NCBI GenBank assembly: GCA_030065205.1 | Contig: JASJDN010000006.1 | Span: 1-64,000, forward strand | Direction: 5' to 3' | DNA from: Crocosphaera sp. | GTDB taxonomy: Bacteria; Cyanobacteriota; Cyanobacteriia; Cyanobacteriales; Microcystaceae | DNA length: 64,000 bases | Part shown: positions 38,442-47,960 of the stretch, in pieces | Position numbering within the stretch: the first letter of the stretch is position 1 | Layout: every line of letters starts with the position of its first letter | Notes under the pieces: model-generated | What the model was told of the DNA's origin: nothing | Databases searched by the model: none | The model's input: the letters and a program-made list of their open reading frames with translations, nothing else | Position numbers and translations under genes: made by a program

Positions 38442-39920
38442 TTATTGGGAGATTTGTAATTGTTGAGATTCATAATTATTATTAGAATTTTCGTTTATTA
38501 TTATTGGAATGGATACGGTAAATGTTGTTTTTCCTGGTTGGGAATTAACGGTTATTTTTCCGTCATGTTTTTCAACAATTCGTTTAACAATATCTAATCC
38601 TAAACCACTTCCTTCTCCTAAAACTTTTGTCGTGAAAAATGGTTCAAAAATTCTTGGTAAAACATTATTTGATATTCCTTGCCCACTATCAGTTATTTTC
38701 ACATTAATTATATCATTATCTTGTTCAATATCAATCTGTAATGTACCTTCATAATTCATAGCTTGTAAAGCATTGTGAATCAAATTTGTCCACACTTGAG
38801 TTAATTCATCGGGATAACAAAGAATAGGAGGTAATTCTGGATAATTTTTAATGACTTCAACTCCTCTTTTGATTTGATTATGGTATAAAGTTAAGACAGT
38901 TTCGATGCCATGAATTAAGTTTCCTTCCATCTTTTGAATCTCAAAATCATAACGGGCATAAGATTTTAAAGCAAAGACGATTTTTGCTGCCCTTTCTGTG
39001 GCAGTCTGAATGGTTTGAGTGCTTTTTCTGAGGGTAAAAAATTGATAGGCTTTATCAAGAATGTCTAAGCCATCTGATTGCTGAAATAGAGGTAAAATAG
39101 AGGGTAATTCTTTTTCAGAAATACCAAGATCCACTAAGGTATCTGCAATGCGATCGCTGTGTTCAATCTTAGCAGTTTCTAAGGTGTTTTTTAGCTTTCG
39201 TTTTAACTGTCTTTTCTCCCGACTGGATAACCCTTGTAAAGAAGGATATCTTAACAGTTCTAAAAAGTAAGGGGTTTGTATAGAATCAATAGTTTGCCAA
39301 AAATTCAACTGAGTTTCTATATCTTTTCCTAAGAAGTCTGCTAAATTTTCGACTGAGGAACGAATGGCACCTAATGGAGTATTAATTTCATGGGAAATAC
39401 CAGCAACTAACTGTCCTAGTGCTGCCATTTTTTCGGATTGAACTAATTGACTCTGCGCCTGTTTAAGCTGTTGAAAAGCTTTCGCTAATTTATGATTTTT
39501 CTCTTGTAAATGTTTTTGTAATTTACGAAGTTGTAAATGAGTTTCAACTCTGGCAAATAGTTCTTTTTCTTGAATGGGTTTACTCACATAATCAACGCCT
39601 CCCATTTCAAAGGCTTTAACCTTATCTAAAACTGCATCTAATGCACTAACAAAAATAATAGGAATATCTCTAGTTCTGGGGTCAGCTTTTAATTTTTTAC
39701 AGACTTCATATCCGTCCATTTCTGGCATCATAATATCTAATAAAATTAAGTCTGGAGGTAAGTTTCGGATAGCCGTTAAAGCTAATTTACCATTGGGAAC
39801 GGGACGGACTTCGTATCCTTTTGTTTTAAATAAATCAACCATTAATCTCAAATTAATCGGAGAGTCATCAACAACGATAATGTTACCTTTTGACTTATCA
39901 GTTTTATTAGTTTCAGTCAT
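38442..39920 (-). CDS. receiver-histidine kinase (REC-HisKA-HATPase)
   Basis: 492 residues: receiver at the N-terminus (LILLDIMMPEMDGYE), a coiled-coil (LRKLQKHLQEKNHKLAKAFQQ), then a kinase with the H box GISHEINTPLGAIRSS, N box NLIHNALQAMNYEG and G boxes DSGQGISNN and GEGSGLGLDIV. A receiver-first kinase suits a middle step of a relay: it is phosphorylated by another kinase and then signals on. It lies 69 bp downstream of the phytochrome gene. Confidence 0.9.
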   Translation of the reverse strand: MTETNKTDKSKGNIIVVDDSPINLRLMVDLFKTKGYEVRPVPNGKLALTAIRNLPPDLILLDIMMPEMDGYEVCKKLKADPRTRDIPIIFVSALDAVLDKVKAFEMGGVDYVSKPIQEKELFARVETHLQLRKLQKHLQEKNHKLAKAFQQLKQAQSQLVQSEKMAALGQLVAGISHEINTPLGAIRSSVENLADFLGKDIETQLNFWQTIDSIQTPYFLELLRYPSLQGLSSREKRQLKRKLKNTLETAKIEHSDRIADTLVDLGISEKELPSILPLFQQSDGLDILDKAYQFFTLRKSTQTIQTATERAAKIVFALKSYARYDFEIQKMEGNLIHGIETVLTLYHNQIKRGVEVIKNYPELPPILCYPDELTQVWTNLIHNALQAMNYEGTLQIDIEQDNDIINVKITDSGQGISNNVLPRIFEPFFTTKVLGEGSGLGLDIVKRIVEKHDGKITVNSQPGKTTFTVSIPIIINENSNNNYESQQLQISQ

Positions 39921-39989
39921 TTTTTTAGAATTAAAAATATAAGAATAAATGGAAATAAGATTTATTGATTATACCGAAAAAAAATTTTT

Positions 39990-42900
39990 CTATTTCAGTA
40001 AATCCAACAATTTTTCATATTCAAAATTCTCCATTAAATAATAAATTGCATAGGTGAGTTCAGGATAATTTTCTTGGATTTGTGCTAGTAAACTATCAAT
40101 TTTTACTGAATCTATGTTAATGATAGCTTGTTTTAAGTCCCTGATCCAAGAATCTGATAAAGTAGCAAGAATTTCCCTATTAATTGCTTTTTTTAGATCA
40201 AGATTTGAGTTTACTTTTTTCGGTCTTTCTTCATTTTCGTAGAGGAATTTAACCCCAATTTGTGTTTCCATAGCATTGAATATTTCCACCTCTTTAAATG
40301 GTTTACGAATAAAGCCATCACATCCAGCAGATAAAACCACTGCTTTCTCTTCTTCAAACACACTGGCTGTCAAGGCAATAATAGCAGTTGCTTGTCCTTT
40401 GGTTGTGGCTTTAATGCGTTTAGTAGCCTCATATCCATCCATAATAGGCATTCTCATATCCATACAAATTAAATCAGGTTCCCATTTTTCCCAAATTTTT
40501 ATGGCTTCTTTACCATTATTTGCTGATCTAACTTCAAAGCCTAATGGTGTTAACAATTTAATCACTAATTGCCGATTACTCCAGCGATCATCTACCACTA
40601 AAATACGATATTTGGGCTGATTAGGGGCTAAACTAATCACGCGCCGTTTTGTTTGGTTTTGTGTCTCTATTTCTGTCGGCGAAATTTCTTGGACATGAAT
40701 ATGAAAACGGAAAATTGTTCCTCTTCCTATTTCACTATTAGCACTTAATTCTCCTCCCATTAATTGGACAAATTTTTGGCTAATGGGTAACCCTAAACCG
40801 GTTCCTTCTTGGTGATCTTTTCCACTTTGAGTTTGTAAAAATGGTTCAAATAAATAGTCTAATTCTTTCTCAGAAATACCGTGACCTGTATCTTCAATTT
40901 CAACTACAATTATTCTGTCTAAACTATCTATTTTTCTGCTTTGAGCCTCCTGAATAAATGTTAATGTCTCTCCCCGAACCCTGACTGAAACGCCACCTTC
41001 TTCGGTAAATTTTAAAGCATTACTAAGAAGATTAATAAACACTTGTTTTAATTTAATTTGATCCGTGCAAATATATTGTGGGACATCAGGCGATCGCTCG
41101 AATAATAATTGTAATCCCTTTTCTTCTGCTTTAAACTGAAACATATCGTCTAAGTCATCTAAAAGACGATAAAAGTCAAACTTTATGGGATTAAATGTAA
41201 TTCTTCCAGCTTCAACTTTTGATAAGTCTAAAACTTGATTAATTAAGTTTAATAAGTGTTCTCCACTACGGGTAATAATACTCAAATTTTGTTGATGTTC
41301 TTTATCTAATGTTTGAGAACGACGCATCACTTGAGCAAACCCTAAAATAGCATTTAAAGGAGTTCGTAGTTCATGACTCATATTAGCTAAAAATTCACTT
41401 TTAGCTTGGTTAGCCGCATCTGCTTTTGTGACCGCTTGTTCCATCGCTGTATGAGAAAATTCTAAGGCTGCTAATAAGACACTATCTCTTAATTTTTCGG
41501 CTGCTTCTTGTTCAAAAGTTTGCCAAGGAATAGCTGTTGCTTTTACCGTTTCTTTCCAAAGTTCAAAGGACTGACGAGGAGAAAGTTTAATTTTACCATC
41601 ATCGTCAACCGATAAACTTTGATTTGGATCACCAGCCCATTCTACAGTTTGTATCACTTCAGGACGAAACCAAAAAATATGATAAGAGATGTTATTGAGA
41701 ACAATAGAAATGCTTAAAAGCCCACTAGCTTCTGTTTTAATCGCTTCCCCTTGTGGATAAAATTGACTCAAGGTGTTGGTAGCAAAACTTGCTTGATTAC
41801 GATAACTTTCTAACCAGGTAATTAAATCTCTGATTGTTGATTTATGGGGAGTTTCTCCTACTAATTGAATGCTATTTCCATAACACAATGCTGCCCCATT
41901 CGCATTAACTAAACTAAGTAAACTTTCTTCTTCATGATACACTAATCTTCTTAAAACATTAATTTCATTTGTTAGAGGAATTTTAAGATAAGTTTGTAGT
42001 TGTTTTATAAGATCCCTTTGTTCCCAATTTTCTGTTTTTTGAGCCGTTAATAAATGATCAATGACTGACTCCGCTAGAAATTCACAAATTTTACGGACTT
42101 CATAACTAATATATTTGGGAGAATAGTGATGACAAGCTATAATACCCCACAGTTTATTATCTTTAATTAATCCCAAAGACATTGAAGCAGAAACTCCCAT
42201 ATTTTTCAGGTATTCTATATGGCAAGGGGAGAAACTTCGTAAGAAAGATAAACTTAAGTTTAAGGGTTTATTTGTCTGGCTGTTTCTATCAGGAATAATA
42301 GGAACTGGTTTAGCATTCACATTAGAAATGAGTTGTAACAAATTTTGATAATAGAATTCTCTTGCCCCAGGAGGAATATCCGTTGCAGGAAAGTGTAAGT
42401 CTAAAAAAGGATTGAGACTTGGGGGTTTTTCTTCAGCAATAACCACCCCACTATTATCTTCTTTAAAGCGATAAACCATAACCCGATCAAATCCCGTAAT
42501 ATAGCGAATTTCATGGGCTATTTTTTGCGCTAAGTCTCTTAAATTTTTCCCTTGTTTAATTCTTCCATAACAAGACCGAAACAAATGATAAAAAGATAAA
42601 TGAGAGGTTTGATAAGGATATCCTGCCACTTCTAATTCTAAAATTAATCCCTCTGGTTGTCGTCTTAAAACCCCTTCAAATACTTCGGATTTTGCATCGA
42701 AATAAAGTAACAATTTAATTGGATTATACCATTCTAGATTATCTCGATGAAGGCGATTGCGGATAATATCTATTTCTGATTGACGGAAAATCGTATCAAG
42801 GGTTTTATTTAATAATTGACTCCCAGAAAGCCCAAAAAATTGCCCCGTATTATCACTCACTTGGATAATTTCTAAGTCAGGTTCTCTCAGAACAAAAAGA

Positions 42901-42995
42901 ACTCCTTGTTTTTGAATCGCATTAGGAAAAACTAGGCACTCCTGACTAATTTCTGTTATGTTATCTCTAGTTATATCTTGCAAACTTTGTCCCAT
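39990..42995 (-). CDS. Cph1-type phytochrome hybrid histidine kinase
   Basis: 1001 residues. A PAS-like domain (about 20-130), a GAF domain (about 145-320) with FPATDIPPGARE and C258 in SPCHIEYLKNMGV, the position of the bilin-binding Cys of Cph1, and a PHY-like domain to about 510 make the photosensor. A kinase with H box NMSHELRTPLNAILG and N/G boxes, then a receiver (LICMDMRMPIMDGYE), follow. C258 argues for phycocyanobilin and red/far-red sensing. It heads the leftward four-gene signalling cluster ending in a GGDEF protein. Confidence 0.88.
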   Translation of the reverse strand: MGQSLQDITRDNITEISQECLVFPNAIQKQGVLFVLREPDLEIIQVSDNTGQFFGLSGSQLLNKTLDTIFRQSEIDIIRNRLHRDNLEWYNPIKLLLYFDAKSEVFEGVLRRQPEGLILELEVAGYPYQTSHLSFYHLFRSCYGRIKQGKNLRDLAQKIAHEIRYITGFDRVMVYRFKEDNSGVVIAEEKPPSLNPFLDLHFPATDIPPGAREFYYQNLLQLISNVNAKPVPIIPDRNSQTNKPLNLSLSFLRSFSPCHIEYLKNMGVSASMSLGLIKDNKLWGIIACHHYSPKYISYEVRKICEFLAESVIDHLLTAQKTENWEQRDLIKQLQTYLKIPLTNEINVLRRLVYHEEESLLSLVNANGAALCYGNSIQLVGETPHKSTIRDLITWLESYRNQASFATNTLSQFYPQGEAIKTEASGLLSISIVLNNISYHIFWFRPEVIQTVEWAGDPNQSLSVDDDGKIKLSPRQSFELWKETVKATAIPWQTFEQEAAEKLRDSVLLAALEFSHTAMEQAVTKADAANQAKSEFLANMSHELRTPLNAILGFAQVMRRSQTLDKEHQQNLSIITRSGEHLLNLINQVLDLSKVEAGRITFNPIKFDFYRLLDDLDDMFQFKAEEKGLQLLFERSPDVPQYICTDQIKLKQVFINLLSNALKFTEEGGVSVRVRGETLTFIQEAQSRKIDSLDRIIVVEIEDTGHGISEKELDYLFEPFLQTQSGKDHQEGTGLGLPISQKFVQLMGGELSANSEIGRGTIFRFHIHVQEISPTEIETQNQTKRRVISLAPNQPKYRILVVDDRWSNRQLVIKLLTPLGFEVRSANNGKEAIKIWEKWEPDLICMDMRMPIMDGYEATKRIKATTKGQATAIIALTASVFEEEKAVVLSAGCDGFIRKPFKEVEIFNAMETQIGVKFLYENEERPKKVNSNLDLKKAINREILATLSDSWIRDLKQAIINIDSVKIDSLLAQIQENYPELTYAIYYLMENFEYEKLLDLLK

Positions 42996-43228
42996 CGTTA
43001 ACCCTCCTAACCCATCAAAGGGTAAAAAATCAGCATAAGCAAACCTTTAATACATTTGATAATTGCTTAGTCATCAAATTAATGTCTTACAATAGGTATT
43101 ATGGAAACAATGCTATTAAATTAATTTAAATTATAAGGTGACTAAAAACAATAACCTATAATCTGAAACGATTGTTATTGTATTTTAATAATTCTTTTTT
43201 AATTTAAGTAAAAAGCAATATAAATTCA

Positions 43229-43260
43229 CAAAAAAAAGAGGACAACTGTGATAGTTGTCC
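43229..43260 (-). terminator. intrinsic terminator of rpsD
   Basis: On the minus strand GGACAACT-ATCAC-AGTTGTCC is an eight-base perfect stem followed by TC and a run of T, eight bases after the rpsD stop. A textbook intrinsic terminator. Confidence 0.9.
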
Positions 43261-43268
43261 CATCCTGA

Positions 43269-43877
43269 CTAAACTTTCCGAGAATAATATTCAACCACCA
43301 GTAGTTCATTAATTTGCAATGCTACCCATTCCCGTTTAATAACATCATTGACTTTACCCGTTAAGGTATTTTTATCAAATTCTAAATGTTCAGGAAGGTT
43401 AGCTAACCCTGGATATTGCATATTGGTTTCTACCATGCGACGAGAGTTGTCTTTATTTCTCACAGAAATAACGTCCCCAGGCCGACATTGATAACTGGCA
43501 ATATTAACAATACGGCCATTGACCATAACATGACCATGATTAACCAGTTGACGGGCCCCTGGAATGGTTCCTGCCATCCCTAGACGGAATACGGTGTTAT
43601 CTAAGCGCATTTCTAGCAGTTCTAATAATTTTTGCCCCGTAGAACCAGTCGCGCGACGGGCTTTTTTCATATAACGAACTAGCTGCTTTTCGGTGACACC
43701 GTAGTTATACAGTAATTTTTGCTTCTCTTCGAGTCGGATGGCATATTCTGACCGTTTGCGGCGGCCTTGGCCATGTTGACCAGGGGGATAAGCCCGACGA
43801 GGGGTTTTTCTGCTTAGTCCTGGTAGTTCTCCTAATCTTCGCACAACTCTGAGGCGAGGTCCTCTATAACGAGACAT
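43269..43877 (-). CDS. rpsD: 30S ribosomal protein S4
   Basis: 202 residues. [20 protein letters not shown] and the S4 domain [26 protein letters not shown] are typical. It is a primary 16S rRNA-binding protein of the small subunit. It stands alone as in cyanobacteria, outside ribosomal operons. A housekeeping anchor between the signalling cluster and the Dnd island. A strong terminator follows. Confidence 0.97.
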   Translation of the reverse strand: MSRYRGPRLRVVRRLGELPGLSRKTPRRAYPPGQHGQGRRKRSEYAIRLEEKQKLLYNYGVTEKQLVRYMKKARRATGSTGQKLLELLEMRLDNTVFRLGMAGTIPGARQLVNHGHVMVNGRIVNIASYQCRPGDVISVRNKDNSRRMVETNMQYPGLANLPEHLEFDKNTLTGKVNDVIKREWVALQINELLVVEYYSRKV

Positions 43878-43959
43878 ATAAGCAATTTTCTCCTAATAGA
43901 CAATATACTCCAAAATGGCCATTATAGCAGATTTTGAGCTAACAAGGTAGATAAAAATT

Positions 43960-44394
43960 TTAGTTGGGATACCACCCTTCTTCAATAATTTGCTCAAAGG
44001 TAAAGGGACAAGTGTCTGGCAATTTCACCTCAGTCCCTCTAGCTTTGCCATGACGTGACATCAAACTAACTGCTCTTAAATAAGCTTGAGGGATAGCTGC
44101 TTTAATTTTATCAGAATAATGGGGCCAATCTTCTAAAATTCCATTCAGCATTAATCGATTTGTATCTACAAATGTTCTCCAATGGTATTGCTCAAAATCT
44201 TGGCTGTTAAAGTCGCCGTAAAGTTCCAGCAAAGAACTAATCATCATAACTAATTCATGATTAATCCAATATTTAGGATAGTCTAAATTCGCAGCTAAAT
44301 TATCCCAATCTAATGCTTCAATATCTCTATTTTTTAAGGCTTCAATCTGTTGCTCTGTCCAAAGATTATAATCTTCATCATATAAACTATTCAT
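43960..44394 (-). CDS. DUF29 family protein
   Basis: 144 residues with the DUF29 pattern LYDEDYNLWTEQQIEALKNR at the start and LPDTCPFTFEQIIEEGWYP at the end. DUF29 proteins are numerous in cyanobacteria and of unknown function, often near mobile or toxin-like genes. It lies 14 bp after dndE and shares its transcript by position. Confidence 0.82.
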   Translation of the reverse strand: MNSLYDEDYNLWTEQQIEALKNRDIEALDWDNLAANLDYPKYWINHELVMMISSLLELYGDFNSQDFEQYHWRTFVDTNRLMLNGILEDWPHYSDKIKAAIPQAYLRAVSLMSRHGKARGTEVKLPDTCPFTFEQIIEEGWYPN

Positions 44395-44408
44395 ACAATC
44401 TCCTACTT

Positions 44409-44792
44409 TTATTTAATAGTAAGTTCAATTAAATTTTCAATTTTTTTGATGTTAATATCTCCTGCTAAATAACCAATTCCTCTGTGTAGGTGGAGTTTAA
44501 ATTGAGTAATTAAAGTCTCTTTATCCGTTCCCAAACCATCCTTATAACACCTTTGCTTTAAAGCAATTAATAATAAATCAGCTATCTCTCCCCCGAACAC
44601 TCTCCAGGTCATTTCTACATTACTATCGAGGATAATGGGGACAGGAGAAGGAATACTGGGTTCTGCTAAAGAACGACAAAACCCCCATCGACATAAAATA
44701 TTCCACTGTTCTATTTTTGTGTATCTTTTTAGTTTAATTAGCTGATCTTTTGCTGTTTGAGATAAGCGGATTTGTTTAATGGGTGATTCCAT
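44409..44792 (-). CDS. dndE: DndE, DNA phosphorothioation protein
   Basis: 127 residues. RLSQTAKDQLIKLKRYTKIEQWNILCRWGFCRSL and FKLHLHRGIGYLAG-like stretches are the DndE core. DndE is a small DNA-binding subunit of the sulfur-modification complex, reported to bind nicked DNA. It is separated from dndD by a 356-bp repeat-filled gap. Confidence 0.85.
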   Translation of the reverse strand: MESPIKQIRLSQTAKDQLIKLKRYTKIEQWNILCRWGFCRSLAEPSIPSPVPIILDSNVEMTWRVFGGEIADLLLIALKQRCYKDGLGTDKETLITQFKLHLHRGIGYLAGDINIKKIENLIELTIK

Positions 44793-44804
44793 AATTATTC
44801 AAGG

Positions 44805-44866
44805 TAGGGTGGGCAAATATTATCATTATTTTGTCTCTTTTTGTTCATTTCTGACTTTTGCCCACC
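44805..44866. repeat. GGGTGGGCAAA/TTTGCCCACC inverted repeat, copy 3
   Basis: TAGGGTGGGCAAA and TTTTGCCCACCT arms around about 35 bp, of the same family as at 30669. Confidence 0.75.
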
Positions 44867-44874
44867 TCAGTAAG

Positions 44875-44943
44875 ATGGTGGGTTACGACGGATTCTTATA
44901 TTTCTGTAATAATCGTGCATTATAGCCGTCTAACCCACCCTAC
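44875..44943. repeat. GGTGGGTTACGAC/GTCTAACCCACC inverted repeat
   Basis: A single copy of the unit found in tandem at 34731-35010, with arms GGTGGGTTACGAC and CGTCTAACCCACCCTACT. Confidence 0.75.
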
Positions 44944-45148
44944 TTTTAGGACGGTTGGAAAAGAAGGGGGTTGCTAAGGGGCGAAATTTGTGTAAAAATG
45001 GAAATATAAGTTTCATAATAGAAATATAAGCAAAAAATTTAAAATTGCATAGCTTTCCCATTGTTATCTAGACTATCATAAACCGAGGCCCTTGGCAAGC
45101 CTTGGTGCAAAAATTTCCGATTTTTTCAAGCTTTAATCACAAAAAAAA

Positions 45149-47152
45149 TTACCAAAAATAGCGATCGCAGTGAACAGTGGTTTGACGATCATCAGGATTA
45201 TATTCTAGCAGATAAGTATGAGCGATGGCATCTTGTTCGGTGAGTTGTTGTAACTCGTCTTGTCGTATTTCCGTATCCGTAGAAAGGAGGATAACTTGAT
45301 GGGAAGCAGTGGGAAAATAACGTTCAACCAAGTTATTGCGGTGGGAAGAATCAAGTCTTCCTAAAGGAGTATCAATAGCAATAGGTAAGTTACGGCCTGA
45401 TACTCTTGCTAACCCCCATAAAAAGGCGATGGATAAGAGTTGTTTTTCCCCTGCGGATAAGCGATGTTTCGGGACGGTTTCCCCTTGAGGATCATAAAGA
45501 GATAAACTAAAGTTATGGGTATCAATCGCTACCCGATGAACGAGATCAGATTTATGGAGTAAATAACGGAAACATTCTGTTACTTCTCCTTCTAGTTTAT
45601 TGAGTTTTTTAAGGGTTAATCGCTCTTTAAATAATTGTAAGGTATTTTGCACTTTAGCAGCCGATTTAATAATATGTTCGTTATTTTGTTTCTCTAATGC
45701 TTCATCGGTGTAACTTTTCAAGTCTTTAATGGTCATTTGTACTGCTTTTTCTGCTTCCCTAATGTGTTTTTCGGCTGAATTATATTCGCTTTGATATTTA
45801 GCAGCTTCTTTTTGTGCATTGGTGAGTGCATCACTGAGTTTTTGATAGTCTTCGGGGGATGCAGCGACTTGTAACTTTCTCTCGTTATTATCTAAATTAA
45901 TTTCTAAACTTTGTAAGGTTTCTAGTTGTTTTTTAGCGGTATCTAGTTGTAAGGGTAATTTATAGTCTAATAATGTATTCAGTTGGTTTAATTCTTCTTC
46001 TGTTACGCCTAAACTGTGATCGAGGGTTGTGGTTGCATCTTGGTTAATGGTTTCATATTCTTGTTGTAAAAATGTTTCGATTTTCTGCAATTTTTCTTGA
46101 GTGAGTTGGAGGGTTTCTAAGTAGTCAAGCAATTTTTGATCTCGTTGTTGTAAGACAGTTTTAGCCGTGATAGCTTGTTGTTGTTTAACTTCTGCTTCTG
46201 CTTGTTCCTTTGCTTCGGTAAGTAAGGGAGTAATTAAAGCTAAGGGTAAACTGGTTGCTGCTAAGCTTATCATTTCATTCCGTTGCTGTTGTAATTTCTC
46301 TTTTAACTGGTCAATCGTTTGTCTGAGGGTACTACTTTCTGCGGCTATTTTACCCCCTTCTATTCTAAACCGTTCCGATGATTCTTGTACTTTTTTATTA
46401 GCCCGTTTCAATTGATTATCTAAGGATGCGTGTTCTTGTTTAGCGTTTTCTACTTCTTGCTTATAGTGGTTTAATTTATCTTCAATTTCTTCTATAGTTT
46501 TTAGTTGTTTTTGAGTAGCTAATTTCTTTTGTTTACGACTAACTAAAATATCTAAATCATCTGCTAATCTTTCCACTAATTCTAGTCCAAGTAAAGACTG
46601 TATAGATTTAATGACAGTGGGAGGAGGGGTTTCTTGTTCTGCTAATTCTTTAACTTGTTCTCCATCGAATAAAAATAAATTAGAAATACCTAAAGGTAAC
46701 ACTGTTTCAATAAATTCATCCCAAGTATCAGCCAATGCTTTATTAGGCCAATCATAGTTATCAGGTCCACCTGTTTCTAAAATCCCTAAACTATCTTTAC
46801 CATCTTTTAGTTGTTTATTCCAGCGTCTAACGATGCGTATTTCTTTCCACTCATCGTCAATAAAATGTTCAAAAACCAATTCTATTCTGGTGTCATCTCC
46901 TAAAGGAGTTTGGTTGTTAATTGCTTGAATTAAAAAGTCATTATAACTGAGATTATTACGAGTCGAACATTGGGCGCGTTGTCCATATAATGCAAGACGT
47001 ATAGCATCCATGAGGGTTGTTTTCCCCCCTCCATTCATTCCACCAATCAGAATAATCGGACGAGTATCGTTATCTTTTTTTGTGCGTAAATTAATAATAT
47101 TTTTGCCAGCATAAGGACCAAAATTTTGTAAAACTAATTCAGTAAATAACAT
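45149..47152 (-). CDS. dndD: DndD, SMC/Rad50-like ATPase of DNA phosphorothioation
   Basis: 667 residues. Walker A GGMNGGGKTT (37-46), a long coiled-coil middle (about 200-510), signature LSAGEKQLLSIAFLWGLAR and the following AIDTPLGRLD Walker B with STDTEI. DndD gives ATPase activity for sulfur incorporation. Length is normal for the family. It is separated from dndC by a toxin-antitoxin pair and a small plus-strand gene. Confidence 0.92.
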   Translation of the reverse strand: MLFTELVLQNFGPYAGKNIINLRTKKDNDTRPIILIGGMNGGGKTTLMDAIRLALYGQRAQCSTRNNLSYNDFLIQAINNQTPLGDDTRIELVFEHFIDDEWKEIRIVRRWNKQLKDGKDSLGILETGGPDNYDWPNKALADTWDEFIETVLPLGISNLFLFDGEQVKELAEQETPPPTVIKSIQSLLGLELVERLADDLDILVSRKQKKLATQKQLKTIEEIEDKLNHYKQEVENAKQEHASLDNQLKRANKKVQESSERFRIEGGKIAAESSTLRQTIDQLKEKLQQQRNEMISLAATSLPLALITPLLTEAKEQAEAEVKQQQAITAKTVLQQRDQKLLDYLETLQLTQEKLQKIETFLQQEYETINQDATTTLDHSLGVTEEELNQLNTLLDYKLPLQLDTAKKQLETLQSLEINLDNNERKLQVAASPEDYQKLSDALTNAQKEAAKYQSEYNSAEKHIREAEKAVQMTIKDLKSYTDEALEKQNNEHIIKSAAKVQNTLQLFKERLTLKKLNKLEGEVTECFRYLLHKSDLVHRVAIDTHNFSLSLYDPQGETVPKHRLSAGEKQLLSIAFLWGLARVSGRNLPIAIDTPLGRLDSSHRNNLVERYFPTASHQVILLSTDTEIRQDELQQLTEQDAIAHTYLLEYNPDDRQTTVHCDRYFW

Positions 47153-47250
47153 AAATAAACCAATGAAATCATCTCTTGTTTTTATGATACTATTAAATAT
47201 AGCACAGTTTTATTAGTAAGGTATTAAGAAAAGTTAGTTTTGTCGTTTTG

Positions 47251-47315
47251 TAGGGTGGGCAAAGTTGTCTACTTTATAGATAATTAAGATAAGTCTCTAA
47301 TTTGCCCACCCTACC
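47251..47315. repeat. GGGTGGGCAAA/TTTGCCCACC inverted repeat, copy 4
   Basis: TAGGGTGGGCAAAG and ATTTGCCCACCCTA form the best-matched arms of this family, in the dndD promoter region. Confidence 0.78.
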
Positions 47316-47333
47316 GTCTATTTATCCTATTGA

Positions 47334-47600
47334 ATGAGAAAAGTAACAAAAATGAACACTATTAATTTACATGATACTGTTGCACTTTTAGAAGATATTA
47401 AAACTTATCAATTTATGACCAATAATTCTATTGTGTTACCAAAAGGACAGGTAGGTACAGTGGTAGAAATTTACCAAAATGGAGAAGCTTATGAAGTTGA
47501 ATTTTCGGATAAAAATGGACAAACCTACGGTTTAGTTACTCTGAAGTCTGAGCAAATAATTTGTCTTCATTATGAAAAACCTTGTTTAACAGTCTTGTAA
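47334..47600 (+). CDS. DUF4926 domain protein
   Basis: 88 residues (82 if the second ATG is used). LHDTVALLEDI and GQVGTVVEIYQNGEAYEVEF are the DUF4926 pattern, a small beta-barrel of unknown function common near toxin-antitoxin genes. It lies between dndD and dndC on the opposite strand, so it interrupts the dnd order. Confidence 0.75.
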   Translation: MRKVTKMNTINLHDTVALLEDIKTYQFMTNNSIVLPKGQVGTVVEIYQNGEAYEVEFSDKNGQTYGLVTLKSEQIICLHYEKPCLTVL

Positions 47601-47609
47601 AGGAAAAGA

Positions 47610-47951
47610 TTAGTTAATAATAACTAAAAAAGTTTCTGTAACATAATCAACAAAGTCTTTGGGGAGAATTTCTCCTGTGGTTTTCCACCAACGACTATTT
47701 AAGTCAACTGTTCTAATTCGTTCGGCAATCACTGAACCTTTTATCTTAAATCCATCAGGAATCTTAATCATCATTTTAACTTGTGGTTTAATGTTACTTG
47801 TGATGGGAGTTACTACGACTATTCCTTGACGTGCTAAATTATATCTAGTATAACTAAGAACTAAACAAGGTCGTGCATTTCCTGATTGTTCTCTTCCTTG
47901 AGTTGGGTTTAGATTAATTCTAATTATTTCTCCTCTAGAAATAAATGTTAA
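47610..47951 (-). CDS. mazF: MazF/PemK-family toxin lacking a standard start codon
   Basis: The minus strand encodes about 113 residues without a stop: SRGEIIRINLNPTQGREQSG, then NARPCLVLSYTRYN and, near the end, AERIRTVDLNSRWW, the hallmarks of an mRNA-cleaving MazF. Between the mazE stop, which is in frame, and the core there is no ATG, GTG or TTG; the family start position reads TTA (47949-47951). AGGAG-AAATA-ATT could serve an ATT start but would cut the conserved SRGE. So it may be start-mutated and silent, or use a rare start. It directly follows MazE. Confidence 0.7.
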   Translation of the reverse strand, partial: LTFISRGEIIRINLNPTQGREQSGNARPCLVLSYTRYNLARQGIVVVTPITSNIKPQVKMMIKIPDGFKIKGSVIAERIRTVDLNSRWWKTTGEILPKDFVDYVTETFLVIIN

Positions 47952-47960
47952 GCATCGTTT

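Larger units (their letters stand above)
44793..45148. other. 356-bp dndD-dndE spacer with two inverted repeats
   Basis: Contains a GGGTGGGCAAA-family repeat (44805-44866) followed at once by a GGTGGGTTACGAC-family repeat (44875-44943), then AT-rich DNA. It sits within what is usually a tight dndCDE operon. No gene seen. Confidence 0.7.
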
